A stretch of DNA of 64,000 bases, taken from assembly GCF_002891295.1 (NCBI RefSeq), contig NZ_LGUI01000010.1:186001-250000 (forward strand). The letters run 5' to 3'. Source of the stretch: Streptomyces eurocidicus. Lineage in GTDB: Bacteria > Actinomycetota > Actinomycetes > Streptomycetales > Streptomycetaceae. Under the pieces are notes generated by a model. The model searched no databases. It was not told where the DNA came from and was given only the letters and a program-made list of their open reading frames with translations. Position numbers and translations under genes: made by a program. How positions within the stretch are numbered: position 1 is the stretch's first letter; each line of letters begins with the position of its first letter. Positions 1-8,528 of this stretch are shown here, piece by piece.

Positions 1-635
1 ACACCGCCCTCGGTGACGAGGGAGGTGAAGGCCACGGGCAGGTCGCCGCGCTGGGCCGCGGCGTCGCGCGCCATGCCGTCCAGGTCGGCGCCGACGTACG
101 GGGCGAGGTCCGTCTTGTTGACGACGAGCAGGTCGGCGGTGGTGACGCCGGGGCCGCCCTTGCGGGGGATGTCGTCGCCGCCCGCGACGTCGATGACGAA
201 GATCTGCGCGTCGACCAGGCCCTTGGAGAAGGTGGCCGTGAGGTTGTCGCCGCCGGACTCGACGAGGATCAGGTCCAGCGGGCCGACCGCGTCCTCCAGG
301 TCCTCGACCGCTTCGAGGTTGGCGGAGATGTCGTCGCGGATCGCGGTGTGCGGGCAGGCCCCGGTCTCCACGGCGGTGATGCGCTCGGGCGGCAGGACGG
401 CGTTGCGGAGCAGGAACTCGGCGTCCTCACGGGTGTAGATGTCATTGGTGACGACGGCGAGCGAGAGGCCGTCGCGCAGTTCGCGGCAGAGCGCGGCGAC
501 GGTCGCGGTCTTGCCGGAGCCCACGGGCCCGCCGAGTCCGATGCGCAGGGCACGGCGGGTGCCGTCGGCGCGGTGGGGGTCGGCGGCGCTGTAGGTGTGC
601 CGATGGGGGTAGCCGTCGGCGTGGTCGAGGTGCAC
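1..635 (-). CDS. ureG: Urease accessory GTPase UreG (3' end beyond window)
   Basis: UreG is the SIMIBI-class GTPase that delivers nickel to apo-urease together with UreD/F. About 211 residues are visible; the C-terminus lies left of base 1. The P-loop GPVGSGKT is at residues 36-43, the nickel-binding CPH motif at residues 94-96, and the guanine-specificity NKTD motif follows. The N-terminus has several His residues (HLDH, HRH) typical of actinobacterial UreG. The GTG start at 635 has a GGAG Shine-Dalgarno about 6 bases upstream. It is the last visible gene of the minus-strand ureABCFG operon, 78 bases after ureF; ureD is expected next, outside the window. Identification is secure. Confidence 0.96.
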   Translation of the reverse strand, partial: MHLDHADGYPHRHTYSAADPHRADGTRRALRIGLGGPVGSGKTATVAALCRELRDGLSLAVVTNDIYTREDAEFLLRNAVLPPERITAVETGACPHTAIRDDISANLEAVEDLEDAVGPLDLILVESGGDNLTATFSKGLVDAQIFVIDVAGGDDIPRKGGPGVTTADLLVVNKTDLAPYVGADLDGMARDAAAQRGDLPVAFTSLVTEGG

Positions 636-713
636 GGGGGTCTCCGGAGGGTCGGGGGTGCGGGGGTTCGAGGGTTCGGGGTCGGCGGGGGGCACGGGCG
701 CCGCGCCCGCCCG

Positions 714-1472
714 TCACGAGGCGAAGAGCCGTACCGGCCAGGCCGCGTGCTGCTCCGCCATGATGTCCAGGAGCGGCGCCGAGGGTGCCGGGAGGGCGTC
801 CGGGCCCTCGCTCAGGGCCCGTAGCGCGGCCTCGGCGGCCCGGGTCGCCACATGATCGAGTTCGGGTGCCAGGCGGGCCTGCGCGGCCGTCGCGTCGAAC
901 GGGTCGAGGCCGAGCAGCCGTACGGCCGCCGTGGTGGAGCCGCTGACCGTCTCGTGGGCGGCGGCGAGCGCGGCGTCCAGCGGTCCGAGGCCGGCGGCGC
1001 GCGCGGCGAGGCCGAGGACGACCGGCTGGTGGGCGCCGCGCGGCCGGGCGGCGGCCAGGGCGTCCAGCTCGGGGGACGGCCAGGTGGCACGGGCGGCGCG
1101 CAGCAGCTGGCGGCCGAGCCTGCGGGCCGCGGCCCGCAGGGCGGGCGCGGGCGTGCGGGCGTCGGCGGCGGCGTCCAGGCCGAGCGGGTCGAGGCCGGCG
1201 GCCGCGGCGGCGGCGAGGGCCGCGGCCGTGAGCCCGGCGGTGTGCAGCCGCCCCCGGCAGAACTCCTCGAGCGTCCGGGCGTCATGGATCCGCCCGGCCT
1301 TGACGGCGGCCTCGGCGCCGCCGGAGTGCGCGTGACCGCCCGCGGGGAACCGGCCGTCCGCGAGGACGAGGAGCGCGGCGCGACTCCCGGCGGCCGCGGG
1401 GAAGCGGACCGGCGCCGGCCCGGGCACGGCGTTCAGGACACCGGGGGAAGCACTCGTCGGAACCACCCCCAT
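714..1472 (-). CDS. ureF: Urease accessory protein UreF
   Basis: UreF is the all-helical accessory protein that bridges UreD and UreG on apo-urease during nickel insertion. The protein is 252 residues, normal for actinobacterial UreF, and carries the diagnostic N-terminal stretch LADGRFPAGGHAHSGG at about residues 37-52, followed by a long Ala-rich helical body. The ATG at 1472 overlaps the ureC stop as ATGA, which argues for translational coupling and supports this start although about 25 extra residues precede the conserved core. A later internal start is possible. It acts in the cytoplasm. Confidence 0.93.
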   Translation of the reverse strand: MGVVPTSASPGVLNAVPGPAPVRFPAAAGSRAALLVLADGRFPAGGHAHSGGAEAAVKAGRIHDARTLEEFCRGRLHTAGLTAAALAAAAAAGLDPLGLDAAADARTPAPALRAAARRLGRQLLRAARATWPSPELDALAAARPRGAHQPVVLGLAARAAGLGPLDAALAAAHETVSGSTTAAVRLLGLDPFDATAAQARLAPELDHVATRAAEAALRALSEGPDALPAPSAPLLDIMAEQHAAWPVRLFAS

Positions 1473-3193
1473 CAGAAGAGGAAGTAACGCTGGGCCATGG
1501 GAAGTTCCGCCACGGGGTGCGGGTCGACGGGGTCACCGTCGACGGTGACCGTGAAGGTGTCGGGGTCCACCTCGACGCGCGGGCGGGCGTCGTTGTTGCG
1601 CATGTCGGCCTTGGTGAGGCCGCGGGTGGAGCGGATGGGGACGAACCGCTTGCCGAGGCCGAGCCGTTCGGGCAGGCCGTCGTCCAGGGCCCATTGGGTG
1701 GTGAAGTTCAGCGAGTTGGCGGCCGGGGCCCGGCCGAGGGCGCCGAACATGGGGCGCGGCAGCACCGGCTGCGGGGTGGGGATGGAGGCGTTGGCGTCGC
1801 CCATCTGCGCGTACGCGATCTGTCCGCCCTTGAGCACCAGCAGGGGGCGGACGCCGAAGAACGCCGGTTCCCACAGCACGAGGTCGGCGAGCTTGCCGGA
1901 CTCCACGGAGCCGATCTCGTGGTCGAGGCCCTGCGCGACGGCCGGGTTGATGGTGTATTTGGCGACATAGCGGCGCGCCCGTGTGTTGTCGGCCGGCCCG
2001 TCGCCCGGCAGCGCGCCGCGCCGCCGCTTCATGGCGTGGGCGGTCTGCCAGGTGCGCAGCACGACCTCGCCGACGCGGCCCATGGCCTGGGAGTCGGAGG
2101 AGATGATCGAGATGGCGCCGAGGTCGTGCAGGACGTCCTCGGCGGCGATGGTGCCGGGCCGGATGCGGGACTCGGCGAAGGCGAGGTCCTCGGGGACGGC
2201 CGGGTTGAGGTGGTGGCAGACCATCAGCATGTCGAGGTGTTCGTCGACGGTGTTGACGGTGTGCGGGCGCGTGGGGTTGGTCGAGCTGGGCAGGACGTTG
2301 ACGGCGGAGACGACGGTGATGATGTCGGGCGCGTGCCCGCCGCCGGCGCCCTCGGTGTGGTACGCGTGGATGGAGCGGCCGGCGATGGCGGCGAGGGTGT
2401 CGCCGACGAAGCCCGCCTCGTTGAGGGTGTCGGTGTGGATGGCGAGCTGGGCGCCGCTCTCCTCGCAGACGGACAGACAGGCGTCGATCACCGCGGGGGT
2501 CGCGCCCCAGTCCTCATGGATCTTGAAGCCGACGGCTCCGGCGCGCAGTTGGGCGCGCATCGAGTCGTACGAGACGGTGTTGCCCTTGCCGAGGAGGCCG
2601 ATGTTCAGGGGGTACCCCTCCATCGCCTCGAACATCCGGGCGAGGTGCCAGGAGCCGGGCGTGATGGTGGTGGCCTTGCTGCCCTCGGCGGGGCCCGTGC
2701 CGCCGCCGACCAGCGTGGTGACGCCGGAGGCGAGGGCCTCGTCGGCGATCTGCGGGCAGATGAAGTGGACATGGGCGTCCACGGCGCCGGCGGTGAGGAT
2801 GCGGCCGTTGCCGGCGATGACCTCGGTCTCGGGGCCGATGACGAGATCGGGGTGGACGCCGTCCATGGTGTCGGGGTTGCCGGCCTTGCCGATGCCGGTG
2901 ATCCGGCCGTCACGGATGCCGATGTCCGCCTTGACGACGCCCCAGTGGTCGAGGATCACGGCCCCGGTGATGACGGTGTCGGGGGCACCCTCGGCGCGGG
3001 TGACGCGGGACTGGCCCATCGACTCCCGGATCACCTTCCCGCCGCCGAACACCGCCTCGTCGCCGGCGTGGCCGGGGCCGCCGCTGCGGTCCTCCTCGAT
3101 CTCGACGAGCAGGTCGGTGTCGGCGAGCCGGATCCGGTCGCCGGCCGTCGGACCGTAGAGCTCGGTGTAGGCGGCGCGGCCGAGCTCAGTCAT
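1472..3193 (-). CDS. ureC: Urease alpha subunit UreC
   Basis: UreC is the catalytic subunit, hydrolysing urea to ammonia and carbamate at a dinuclear nickel site. It is 573 residues, full length for the family. The metal-binding HVHFICP motif lies near residue 140, the carbamylated lysine is K224 in the GFKIHEDWG segment, and the mobile-flap region with the catalytic His is MVCHHL (C326-H328). The C-terminus ends in the usual aromatic tail. The ATG at 3193 lies inside the end of ureB (8-base overlap). Its neighbours ureA, ureB, ureF and ureG make a complete structural and accessory set except ureD, which is outside the window. Confidence 0.98.
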   Translation of the reverse strand: MTELGRAAYTELYGPTAGDRIRLADTDLLVEIEEDRSGGPGHAGDEAVFGGGKVIRESMGQSRVTRAEGAPDTVITGAVILDHWGVVKADIGIRDGRITGIGKAGNPDTMDGVHPDLVIGPETEVIAGNGRILTAGAVDAHVHFICPQIADEALASGVTTLVGGGTGPAEGSKATTITPGSWHLARMFEAMEGYPLNIGLLGKGNTVSYDSMRAQLRAGAVGFKIHEDWGATPAVIDACLSVCEESGAQLAIHTDTLNEAGFVGDTLAAIAGRSIHAYHTEGAGGGHAPDIITVVSAVNVLPSSTNPTRPHTVNTVDEHLDMLMVCHHLNPAVPEDLAFAESRIRPGTIAAEDVLHDLGAISIISSDSQAMGRVGEVVLRTWQTAHAMKRRRGALPGDGPADNTRARRYVAKYTINPAVAQGLDHEIGSVESGKLADLVLWEPAFFGVRPLLVLKGGQIAYAQMGDANASIPTPQPVLPRPMFGALGRAPAANSLNFTTQWALDDGLPERLGLGKRFVPIRSTRGLTKADMRNNDARPRVEVDPDTFTVTVDGDPVDPHPVAELPMAQRYFLF

Positions 3194-3497
3194 CGAGCGG
3201 CCCTCCGCACTCGCCGCGCAGGCCCTCGACGACGCGCTTGCCGCCGATGGGCACGAGCTCGACCTCGACGGGGATGCCGGGTTCGAAGCGCACGGCGGTG
3301 CCGGCGGCGACGGAGAGCCGCTTGCCGTGCGCGGCGGCGCGGTCGAAGACCAGGCCGGGGTTGGCCTCGGCGAAGTGGTAGTGGGAGCCGACCTGGACGG
3401 GCCGGTCGGCGGCGTTGAGGACGGTGAGCCGGGTGCGCGGCAGCCCTTCGTTGAGGCGTACGGGCCCGTCGGCGGTGAGGATCTCGCCGGGAATCAT
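3186..3497 (-). CDS. ureB: Urease beta subunit UreB
   Basis: UreB is the small non-catalytic beta subunit that packs on UreC. It is 103 residues, the usual size, beginning MIPGEILTADGPVRLNEG and carrying the conserved NAADRPVQVGSHYHF segment and the RFEPG motif. It starts 13 bases after ureA and its end overlaps the ureC start by 8 bases, consistent with an operon with coupled translation. Confidence 0.97.
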   Translation of the reverse strand: MIPGEILTADGPVRLNEGLPRTRLTVLNAADRPVQVGSHYHFAEANPGLVFDRAAAHGKRLSVAAGTAVRFEPGIPVEVELVPIGGKRVVEGLRGECGGPLDD

Positions 3498-3510
3498 CGC
3501 GGTGCCCCCG

Positions 3511-3813
3511 TCAGCCGATGGGGTCGTGGACGGTGACGAGCTTCGTGCCGTCCGGGAAGGTGGCCTCGACCTGTACCTCGCGGATCATCTCGGGGATGCC
3601 CGCCATGACGTCGGCCCGGGTGAGCACCTGCCGGCCGGAGGACATCAGCTCGGCCACGGTGCGGCCGTCGCGGGCGCCTTCGAGGACGTGGACGGTGATG
3701 AGGGCCACCGACTCCGGGTGGTTGAGCAGCAGCCCCCGGGCGCGGCGCTTGCCCGCCACGTCGGCGGCCACGTGGACGAGCAGGCGTTCCTGCTCGTGCG
3801 GGGAGAGTTGCAT
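3511..3813 (-). CDS. ureA: Urease gamma subunit UreA
   Basis: UreA is the gamma subunit of the heterotrimeric urease. It is 100 residues with the family signature MQLSPHEQERLL at the N-terminus, the LNHPESVALIT segment, and the C-terminal TFPDGTKLVTVHDPI. It is the first gene of the operon; the promoter must lie in the region upstream of 3813. A Shine-Dalgarno-like GAGGTGG lies just before the ATG. Confidence 0.97.
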   Translation of the reverse strand: MQLSPHEQERLLVHVAADVAGKRRARGLLLNHPESVALITVHVLEGARDGRTVAELMSSGRQVLTRADVMAGIPEMIREVQVEATFPDGTKLVTVHDPIG

Positions 3814-3872
3814 GGGTCCACCTCACTGACGAACCGGGGTCCCGGTCGAACGCACCAGGCGCACAGTCGAGT

Positions 3873-3887
3873 TCAACACACTGTTGA
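3873..3887. promoter_or_regulatory. Inverted repeat in ureA leader
   Basis: TCAACA-CAC-TGTTGA is a perfect 6/3/6 inverted repeat about 60 bases upstream of ureA. Its position suits an operator or a 5' leader hairpin. No assignment to a regulator is possible from sequence alone. Confidence 0.35.
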
Positions 3888-3936
3888 CCTGGGGTTCTTC
3901 TTCCGGTGACCAGGGATTGCAGATTAGGGCGGAACC

Positions 3937-3952
3937 TTTTCCAACGCGTTAA
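3937..3952 (-). promoter_or_regulatory. Possible GlnR half-site upstream of ureA
   Basis: On the minus strand TTAAC-N6-GAAAA matches one a/b half of the actinobacterial GlnR box (gTnAC-N6-GaAAC) with two mismatches, about 125-140 bases before ureA. Urease genes are known nitrogen-regulated GlnR targets in Streptomyces. The second half-site is not recognisable, so this is tentative. Confidence 0.3.
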
Positions 3953-3960
3953 CTGACCCT

Positions 3961-4659
3961 TTGCACATCCATGGCCAGGGGTGCCGGATCCAGGGAAACG
4001 TCACCCGGAGCCCGCGCGGACACGGGACACTCGCACCCCACCCCTCTCCCCCGCCCCGGACGGGCACGGACCGATCGGCTGCCGTCTGCAACTACGGGAT
4101 CTTCTGGGCCGGATCAACTCCGCACGCGCGCATGACACGTACGGCGGTCTACGGGCCGCGCAGACCTTGGTCGTCGCCGCCGCGGGACCGCCCGGCACGC
4201 CCGAACCGGCGTTCGGCCCGGGCCGTCGGGAGTGGCACGCGGTACGCCCTGACGCGGGCGGTGCCGGTGCCGGCCGGGGTGCGGCGGGCGCACCAGGGCG
4301 CTGTCCCGCTCACGCTCCCGCCCGCACCCGCGGCACCCTGGTCGGCGGGCGGATAAACACCGCTCCCGCAGACGCCGGACGGTGTCGTAGACGGCGCGCG
4401 GTGATCGATTTCAACCGGGCACGCACACCGCGCCGGAGCAGGTCCGACGGCCCGCAGGCCAGGGCCTCAACAGGGGAACCCGGACATGATCGAATCGCCG
4501 CGTGTCCACCGGAATCGCCCAGGAGTGATCAGGCTCACATACCTCTGGTTCCGCTCGGCATCCGTACCAGGGCTGCGCCAAGATCCGGTCGACGACAAGA
4601 CCCCGCCATCCCGGCGGGGCGGTCCAGGCGGACGCCGAACCCCGCCGCTGTCTGGATGC
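3961..4659. other. Intergenic region without recognisable gene
   Basis: About 700 bases between the ureA promoter region and the riboswitch. Open frames here lack homology that I recognise and lack convincing codon bias or ribosome binding sites. It presumably contains the promoter for the riboswitch-NlpC/P60 transcript, but I could not place it with confidence. Confidence 0.5.
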
Positions 4660-4815
4660 CGGGTCGACCGAATTCATCGGTGGGGATGGAGGACCCAAGC
4701 ACGGTGGGACGACCAAGAGTAGTGCGGTCGGCCCTTGGGGTGAAGCCGTTGACACGGCCGGGCAACCTTCGCCTGCCCGAACCCGACAGGTCATCCTTCA
4801 CAGGCGGCTGACGAA
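4660..4815 (+). ncRNA. c-di-AMP (ydaO/yuaA-type) riboswitch
   Basis: The leader contains the conserved blocks of the ydaO class in order: GGTGGGGATGGAGGACCCA near 4679-4696, CCTTGGGGTGAAGCCG near 4733-4747, and CCGAACCCGACAGGTCA near 4777-4793, ending just before the ribosome binding site GAAGGG. In Streptomyces this riboswitch class senses cyclic di-AMP and controls cell-wall hydrolase genes such as rpfA and NlpC/P60 genes, which fits the gene that follows. Exact boundaries are approximate. Confidence 0.85.
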
Positions 4816-4825
4816 GGGTTGGCAC

Positions 4826-5296
4826 ATGGGCGCGCACAAACGTCCGTCAAAGCTGTCCAAGGCCGGCGCAGCCTCGGCCCTCACACTCGCCGCCGTCGGC
4901 GCCACGGTGCTGGTGCCCGGCGGCGCGGCCGAAGCGGAAGCCTCGTCCGTCTCGACCACGGCGCTGAGCGTCGCGGCCTCGAAACAGGGCTCCCCCTACC
5001 AGTGGGGCGCCACCGGCCCCTACCGCTTCGACTGCTCGGGCCTGACGCTCTACTCCTTCAAGCGGGCCGGGAAGTCCCTGCCCCGCACCGCCGCCCAGCA
5101 GTACAACGGGACCAACCACATCCCGCGCGCCGCCCGGGAACGCGGCGACCTCGTGTTCTTCGTCTCCGGCCGGGGGATCTACCACGTCGGGATATACGCG
5201 GGGAACGGCAAGATCTGGCACGCCCCCAAGACCGGCACCGTCGTCCGCCTGGAGCGGATCTGGACGAACAACGTCCTCTACGGCCGGGTGGACTGA
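4826..5296 (+). CDS. Secreted NlpC/P60 peptidoglycan endopeptidase
   Basis: Small cell-wall hydrolase of 156 residues with an N-terminal signal peptide (basic MGAHKRPSK, hydrophobic stretch to about residue 35, Ala-rich cleavage region) and a single NlpC/P60 domain. The catalytic Cys is C70 in FDCSGL, with H120 in YHVGIYAG and H132 in IWHAP completing a C/H/H triad. NlpC/P60 enzymes cleave gamma-D-Glu-mDAP or related stem-peptide bonds. There is no SH3 or coiled-coil domain, so it is a minimal enzyme. The upstream riboswitch indicates control by c-di-AMP. Confidence 0.93.
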   Translation: MGAHKRPSKLSKAGAASALTLAAVGATVLVPGGAAEAEASSVSTTALSVAASKQGSPYQWGATGPYRFDCSGLTLYSFKRAGKSLPRTAAQQYNGTNHIPRAARERGDLVFFVSGRGIYHVGIYAGNGKIWHAPKTGTVVRLERIWTNNVLYGRVD

Positions 5297-5390
5297 CCGC
5301 CGGCGGGCCCCGCCCGCCCCACCGGAGCCGGGACCGGTCGTCGCGTGCCACGCGGGGGCCGGCCCCGGCCCTGTTCGCCGCACTGAGCGC

Positions 5391-5828
5391 TCAGCGCTCG
5401 GCGACCACCTGCGCCGTCCAGGGCAGCGAGATCCAGACCGTCTTGCCGCCGTCCGAGGTCGGGGTGAAGAACAGCCGCCCGCCGTACTCCGCCGTGAGAC
5501 AGCGGATGATGACCAGGCCGCGGCCGTTGTCCTGCTGGACGGCCGCGGGCAGCCGACGCGGGAAGCGCGGATGGCTGTCCGTGACCCCGATGCGCAACTG
5601 CTGCTCCTGGTCGAGCCGGACGTCCACGGTGAAGGTCGGCGACTGACCCCGGGTGTGCTGAACGGCGTTGGTGGCGAGCTCGGAGACGATCAGCCGGACG
5701 GTCTCGGCGGTGTCCGTGCCCCCCGGCAGCCCCCAGTCCGCGAGCACGCCCGCCACATAGCGGCGGGCCGTGGAGACCGAGGCGGGGGCGCTCGGCAGAG
5801 TGACGGTGGCTTCTTGATGGTCGGCCAT
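5391..5828 (-). CDS. Anti-sigma-like HATPase (GHKL) regulator
   Basis: About 145 residues with a serine-kinase-like GHKL ATPase fold (RsbW/SpoIIAB superfamily): N-box ELATNAVQHT, G1 box DNGRGLVII and G2-like GGKTVW. It starts at the ATG at 5828 after GGGACAG; longer upstream frames have no support. Genes of this type are abundant in Streptomyces and often sit beside HTH-DUF5753 and DUF397 genes in WhiJ/AbaA-like developmental loci, exactly as here, where the HTH gene is divergent. It may phosphorylate or sequester a partner protein; the target is unknown. Confidence 0.85.
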   Translation of the reverse strand: MADHQEATVTLPSAPASVSTARRYVAGVLADWGLPGGTDTAETVRLIVSELATNAVQHTRGQSPTFTVDVRLDQEQQLRIGVTDSHPRFPRRLPAAVQQDNGRGLVIIRCLTAEYGGRLFFTPTSDGGKTVWISLPWTAQVVAER

Positions 5829-5964
5829 GACCTGTCCCTTTCCCACCGAGACCGGATCCCGACGCATCGCGTAGCGGGCGATTGCCGAAAGTGGGGTGCG
5901 GTTCTCGGACGGCTCTTCGCGACAGAGTGCCACTGATAACAGCAGTGATGTGAGCGATCCACCG

Positions 5965-5980
5965 AGATATGCATATATCT
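5965..5980. promoter_or_regulatory. AT-rich palindrome in divergent promoter
   Basis: AGATAT-GCAT-ATATCT is a perfect 6/4/6 inverted repeat in the 285-base gap between the ATPase gene and the divergent HTH gene. Such AT-rich symmetry is conspicuous in this GC-rich genome and is a natural candidate binding site for the adjacent HTH protein. Confidence 0.45.
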
Positions 5981-6113
5981 GTCGCCCGAAGCGGTGAACT
6001 CTACGACGGAAGACCGGATTTGGACGGCACACTGGTCTATCGACACCGACGTGACGTGTTCGCCCCGCCCGCCGGGAGTTCACCTCGATCACCTCGGGCG
6101 GTAGGGAGGGCAG

Positions 6114-6983
6114 ATGCGATACGGACCCGCGGTGCGCCGCCGCAAACTCGGTGCGGAGCTGCGCCGCCAGCGCGAGCTCGCCGGGCTGACGAGCCTGGAG
6201 GCCGCGCGCGCGGTGGGCTGGCACCAGTCGAAGGTCAGCCGGATCGAGACGGGCAGCAGCGGGGTGAAGTCCACGGACGTGGCCCTGTTGCTGGACGCCT
6301 ACGGAGTGACGGACACCGAGCTGCGAGCCCTGCTGGGAGCGCTGTGCGGGGCCGGGTCGGCCGATGCCGAAGGCGCCCGCCGGGGCTGGTGGTACGCCTA
6401 TCGCAATCTGCTGCCACCGGCCTATCTGGACTTCATCAGCCTGGAGTCGGAGGCGTCGCGCTTACGGACCCTGGAGACCACGGTGGTGCCGGGGCTGCTG
6501 CAGACTCCCGCCTACGCCCGTGCCGTCACCCGCGCGGCCCTGCACGATCCACCCGCCGAACAGGTGGAGGAGCTGGTGCGGGTGCGCATGGCGAGGCAGT
6601 CGGTGCTGCGCGGCAGGCAGCCGCTGGAGCTGTGCGCGGTGCTGGACGAAGCGGTGCTGCGCCATGAAGTGGGCGGGCGGAAGGTGATGGCCGGGCAGTT
6701 GCGGCACCTGGTGGAGACGGGAGCGCAGCGGCATGTGCGGCTGCACGTTCTACCGTTCACCAGTGGTGGTCATCTCGGTATCACCGGGCCTTTTGTTATC
6801 TTCTCATTTCCGCGCATTGCTGATCTGGATGTGGTTGTTCTCGACCACTTGACGAGTAGCCTCTACTTGGAGCGGAAAGAAGACCTCCGGGCGTACGTCA
6901 CGGCATTCACCACGCTGCAGGCGCACGCCCTCTCGCACGAGAACTCGTTGGAATTCATCGCCGGGATCAACGACGGCGCGTAA
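6114..6983 (+). CDS. WhiJ-like HTH-XRE/DUF5753 regulator with TTA codon
   Basis: 289 residues: an N-terminal XRE-type helix-turn-helix (about 8-65, with SLEAARAVGWHQSKVSRIE as the recognition region) followed by a DUF5753 ligand/partner-binding domain (about 95-275). It is preceded by a strong GGAGGG ribosome binding site. Codon 117 is TTA (6462-6464), the rare leucine codon read only by bldA tRNA in Streptomyces, so translation is probably tied to development. The DUF397 gene follows after 9 bases and the ATPase gene is divergent, forming the standard WhiJ-type trio that modulates sporulation or secondary metabolism. The specific role here is unknown. Confidence 0.93.
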   Translation: MRYGPAVRRRKLGAELRRQRELAGLTSLEAARAVGWHQSKVSRIETGSSGVKSTDVALLLDAYGVTDTELRALLGALCGAGSADAEGARRGWWYAYRNLLPPAYLDFISLESEASRLRTLETTVVPGLLQTPAYARAVTRAALHDPPAEQVEELVRVRMARQSVLRGRQPLELCAVLDEAVLRHEVGGRKVMAGQLRHLVETGAQRHVRLHVLPFTSGGHLGITGPFVIFSFPRIADLDVVVLDHLTSSLYLERKEDLRAYVTAFTTLQAHALSHENSLEFIAGINDGA

Positions 6984-6992
6984 GGAGGCACC

Positions 6993-7235
6993 ATGTCCGC
7001 AATGCCTCGGTACGTTCCCTCTACATCGACCCTGGGCGCCGCAGCGTGGCGGCGCAGCAGCCACAGCACCGGAATGAACAACTGCGTCGAGACGGCGGAG
7101 CCGGCCCCCGGGTTCCTGGCCGTGCGCGATTCCAAGCGCGCGGCGGGGCCCGCCCTGCTGTTCACCCCGGCCGTCTGGTCCTCGTTCGTCGGAGGGCTGA
7201 GCGAAGGGGCGCTCCGCCCCGTCGCCGGTCACTGA
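6993..7235 (+). CDS. DUF397 protein (WhiJ-system small partner)
   Basis: 80 residues with the DUF397 pattern: WRRSSHSTGMNNCVETAE, then the VRDSK motif and a final hydrophobic-aromatic segment (FTPAVWSSFVGGL). It starts at an ATG after a near-perfect AAGGAGG, 9 bases after the HTH gene. DUF397 proteins are thought to bind and antagonise the cognate HTH-DUF5753 repressor. Confidence 0.92.
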   Translation: MSAMPRYVPSTSTLGAAAWRRSSHSTGMNNCVETAEPAPGFLAVRDSKRAAGPALLFTPAVWSSFVGGLSEGALRPVAGH

Positions 7236-7358
7236 GCGAGCGGCCCCGAGCGACCCGTCGCACCATATGCCGGACGGCACGGCGTCGAACGGCCCGGGCG
7301 GACCCGCGCGGCAGGCGGGCGGGCCCGGGTGGTCCCCGAACAGCGCGGCTCCGAGCAC

Positions 7359-8528
7359 TCAGGCGGCCGGCGCGGTCCTCAGGACCGTGGCGGCCGCCTC
7401 CGCTATCTGCCGGTCCGACAGGTCCGCCCGGGCGGTCAGCCGCAGCCGGGAGACGCCGTCGGGCACGGACGGCGGCCGGAAGCAGCCCACCGCGAGCCCC
7501 TCGGCCCGGCAGTCCGCCGCCCAGGCCACCGCGGCCTCCGGGGACGGCGCCCGTACGGACACGACGGCGGCGTCGGGGCGTACGGACAGGTGGCCCGCCG
7601 CGGTCACCCTGCGGTGGAGCTCGCCGGCCACGTACCGGACGCGGGCCGCCCGTTCCGGCTCGCGGCGCAGCACCTCGAGGCTCGCGAGGGCCGCGCCGAC
7701 GGCGGCCGGGGCGAGGCCGGTGTCGAAGATAAAGGTGCGGGCGTTGCTGACGAGGTGGCGGATCACCCGGGCGGGGCCGAGGACCGCACCGCCCTGACTG
7801 CCCAGCGACTTCGACAGGGTGACGGTCGCGACGACGTCCGGGGCGCCCGCGAGACCCGCCGCGTGGAGGGCGCCGCGGCCGCCGTCGCCGAGGACGCCGA
7901 GCCCGTGCGCGTCGTCGACCAGGAGCGCGGCGCCGTGCGCGCGGCAGGCGTCGGCGAGGGCGGCGAGCGGCGCGGCGTCGCCGTCCACGGAGAAGACGGA
8001 GTCGGTGACGGCGAGGGCGGGGCCCCCGTGGGCCTCCAGGGTCTTGCGGACCGCCTCCGGGTCGGCGTGCGGGACGACCGCCGTCCCGGCGCGGGCGAGC
8101 CGGCAGCCGTCGATGAGCGAGGCGTGGTTGCCCGCGTCGGAGACCAGCAAGGGCCCGGGCCCGGCCGCGTCCGCGGGCCCGGAGAGCGCGGTGACGGCGG
8201 CGAGGTTGGCCGTGTACCCGGAGGAGAACACGAGCGCGGCCTCGAAGCCGCAGAAGTCCGCGAGCTCCGCCTCCAGGCGGGCGTGCAGTTCGGTGCTGCC
8301 GGTCACCAGCCGGGAGCCGGTCGCGCCGGCGCCCCAGCGGCGGGCGGCCGCGGCGGCCGCGGCGGTGACCTCGTGGTGGCGGGTGAGGCCCAGGTAGTCG
8401 TTGCCGGCCAGGTCGATCAGGGACGGGTCGGCGGGGCGCGGGCGAAGGGTCCGCACAAGCCCGGCGGCACGGCGTCGCGCGTGGTGCCGGTCGATCCAGT
8501 CGAACGGGTCCTGAGCCAGCGGAGCCAT
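7359..8528 (-). CDS. bioF: 8-amino-7-oxononanoate synthase (BioF)
   Basis: PLP-dependent alpha-oxoamine synthase joining pimeloyl-ACP/CoA and L-alanine in biotin synthesis. With the ATG at 8528 (AAGGGCGGCAG upstream) the protein is 389 residues, standard for BioF; an upstream frame adding 40 residues is not conserved-looking. Visible features are DLAGNDYLGL near residue 40, the GSGYTANL-type segment (FSSGYTANL), the DDAHGLGVLG cofactor-ring motif, and the Schiff-base lysine in TLSKSLGSQGG. It is divergent from bioB-bioA-bioD and shares their control region. Confidence 0.95.
   Translation of the reverse strand: MAPLAQDPFDWIDRHHARRRAAGLVRTLRPRPADPSLIDLAGNDYLGLTRHHEVTAAAAAAARRWGAGATGSRLVTGSTELHARLEAELADFCGFEAALVFSSGYTANLAAVTALSGPADAAGPGPLLVSDAGNHASLIDGCRLARAGTAVVPHADPEAVRKTLEAHGGPALAVTDSVFSVDGDAAPLAALADACRAHGAALLVDDAHGLGVLGDGGRGALHAAGLAGAPDVVATVTLSKSLGSQGGAVLGPARVIRHLVSNARTFIFDTGLAPAAVGAALASLEVLRREPERAARVRYVAGELHRRVTAAGHLSVRPDAAVVSVRAPSPEAAVAWAADCRAEGLAVGCFRPPSVPDGVSRLRLTARADLSDRQIAEAAATVLRTAPAA

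Noticed and set aside
3981..4811. Plus-strand frame running through the intergenic region and riboswitch
   Set aside because: No Shine-Dalgarno, no recognisable domain, and it overlaps the conserved riboswitch.
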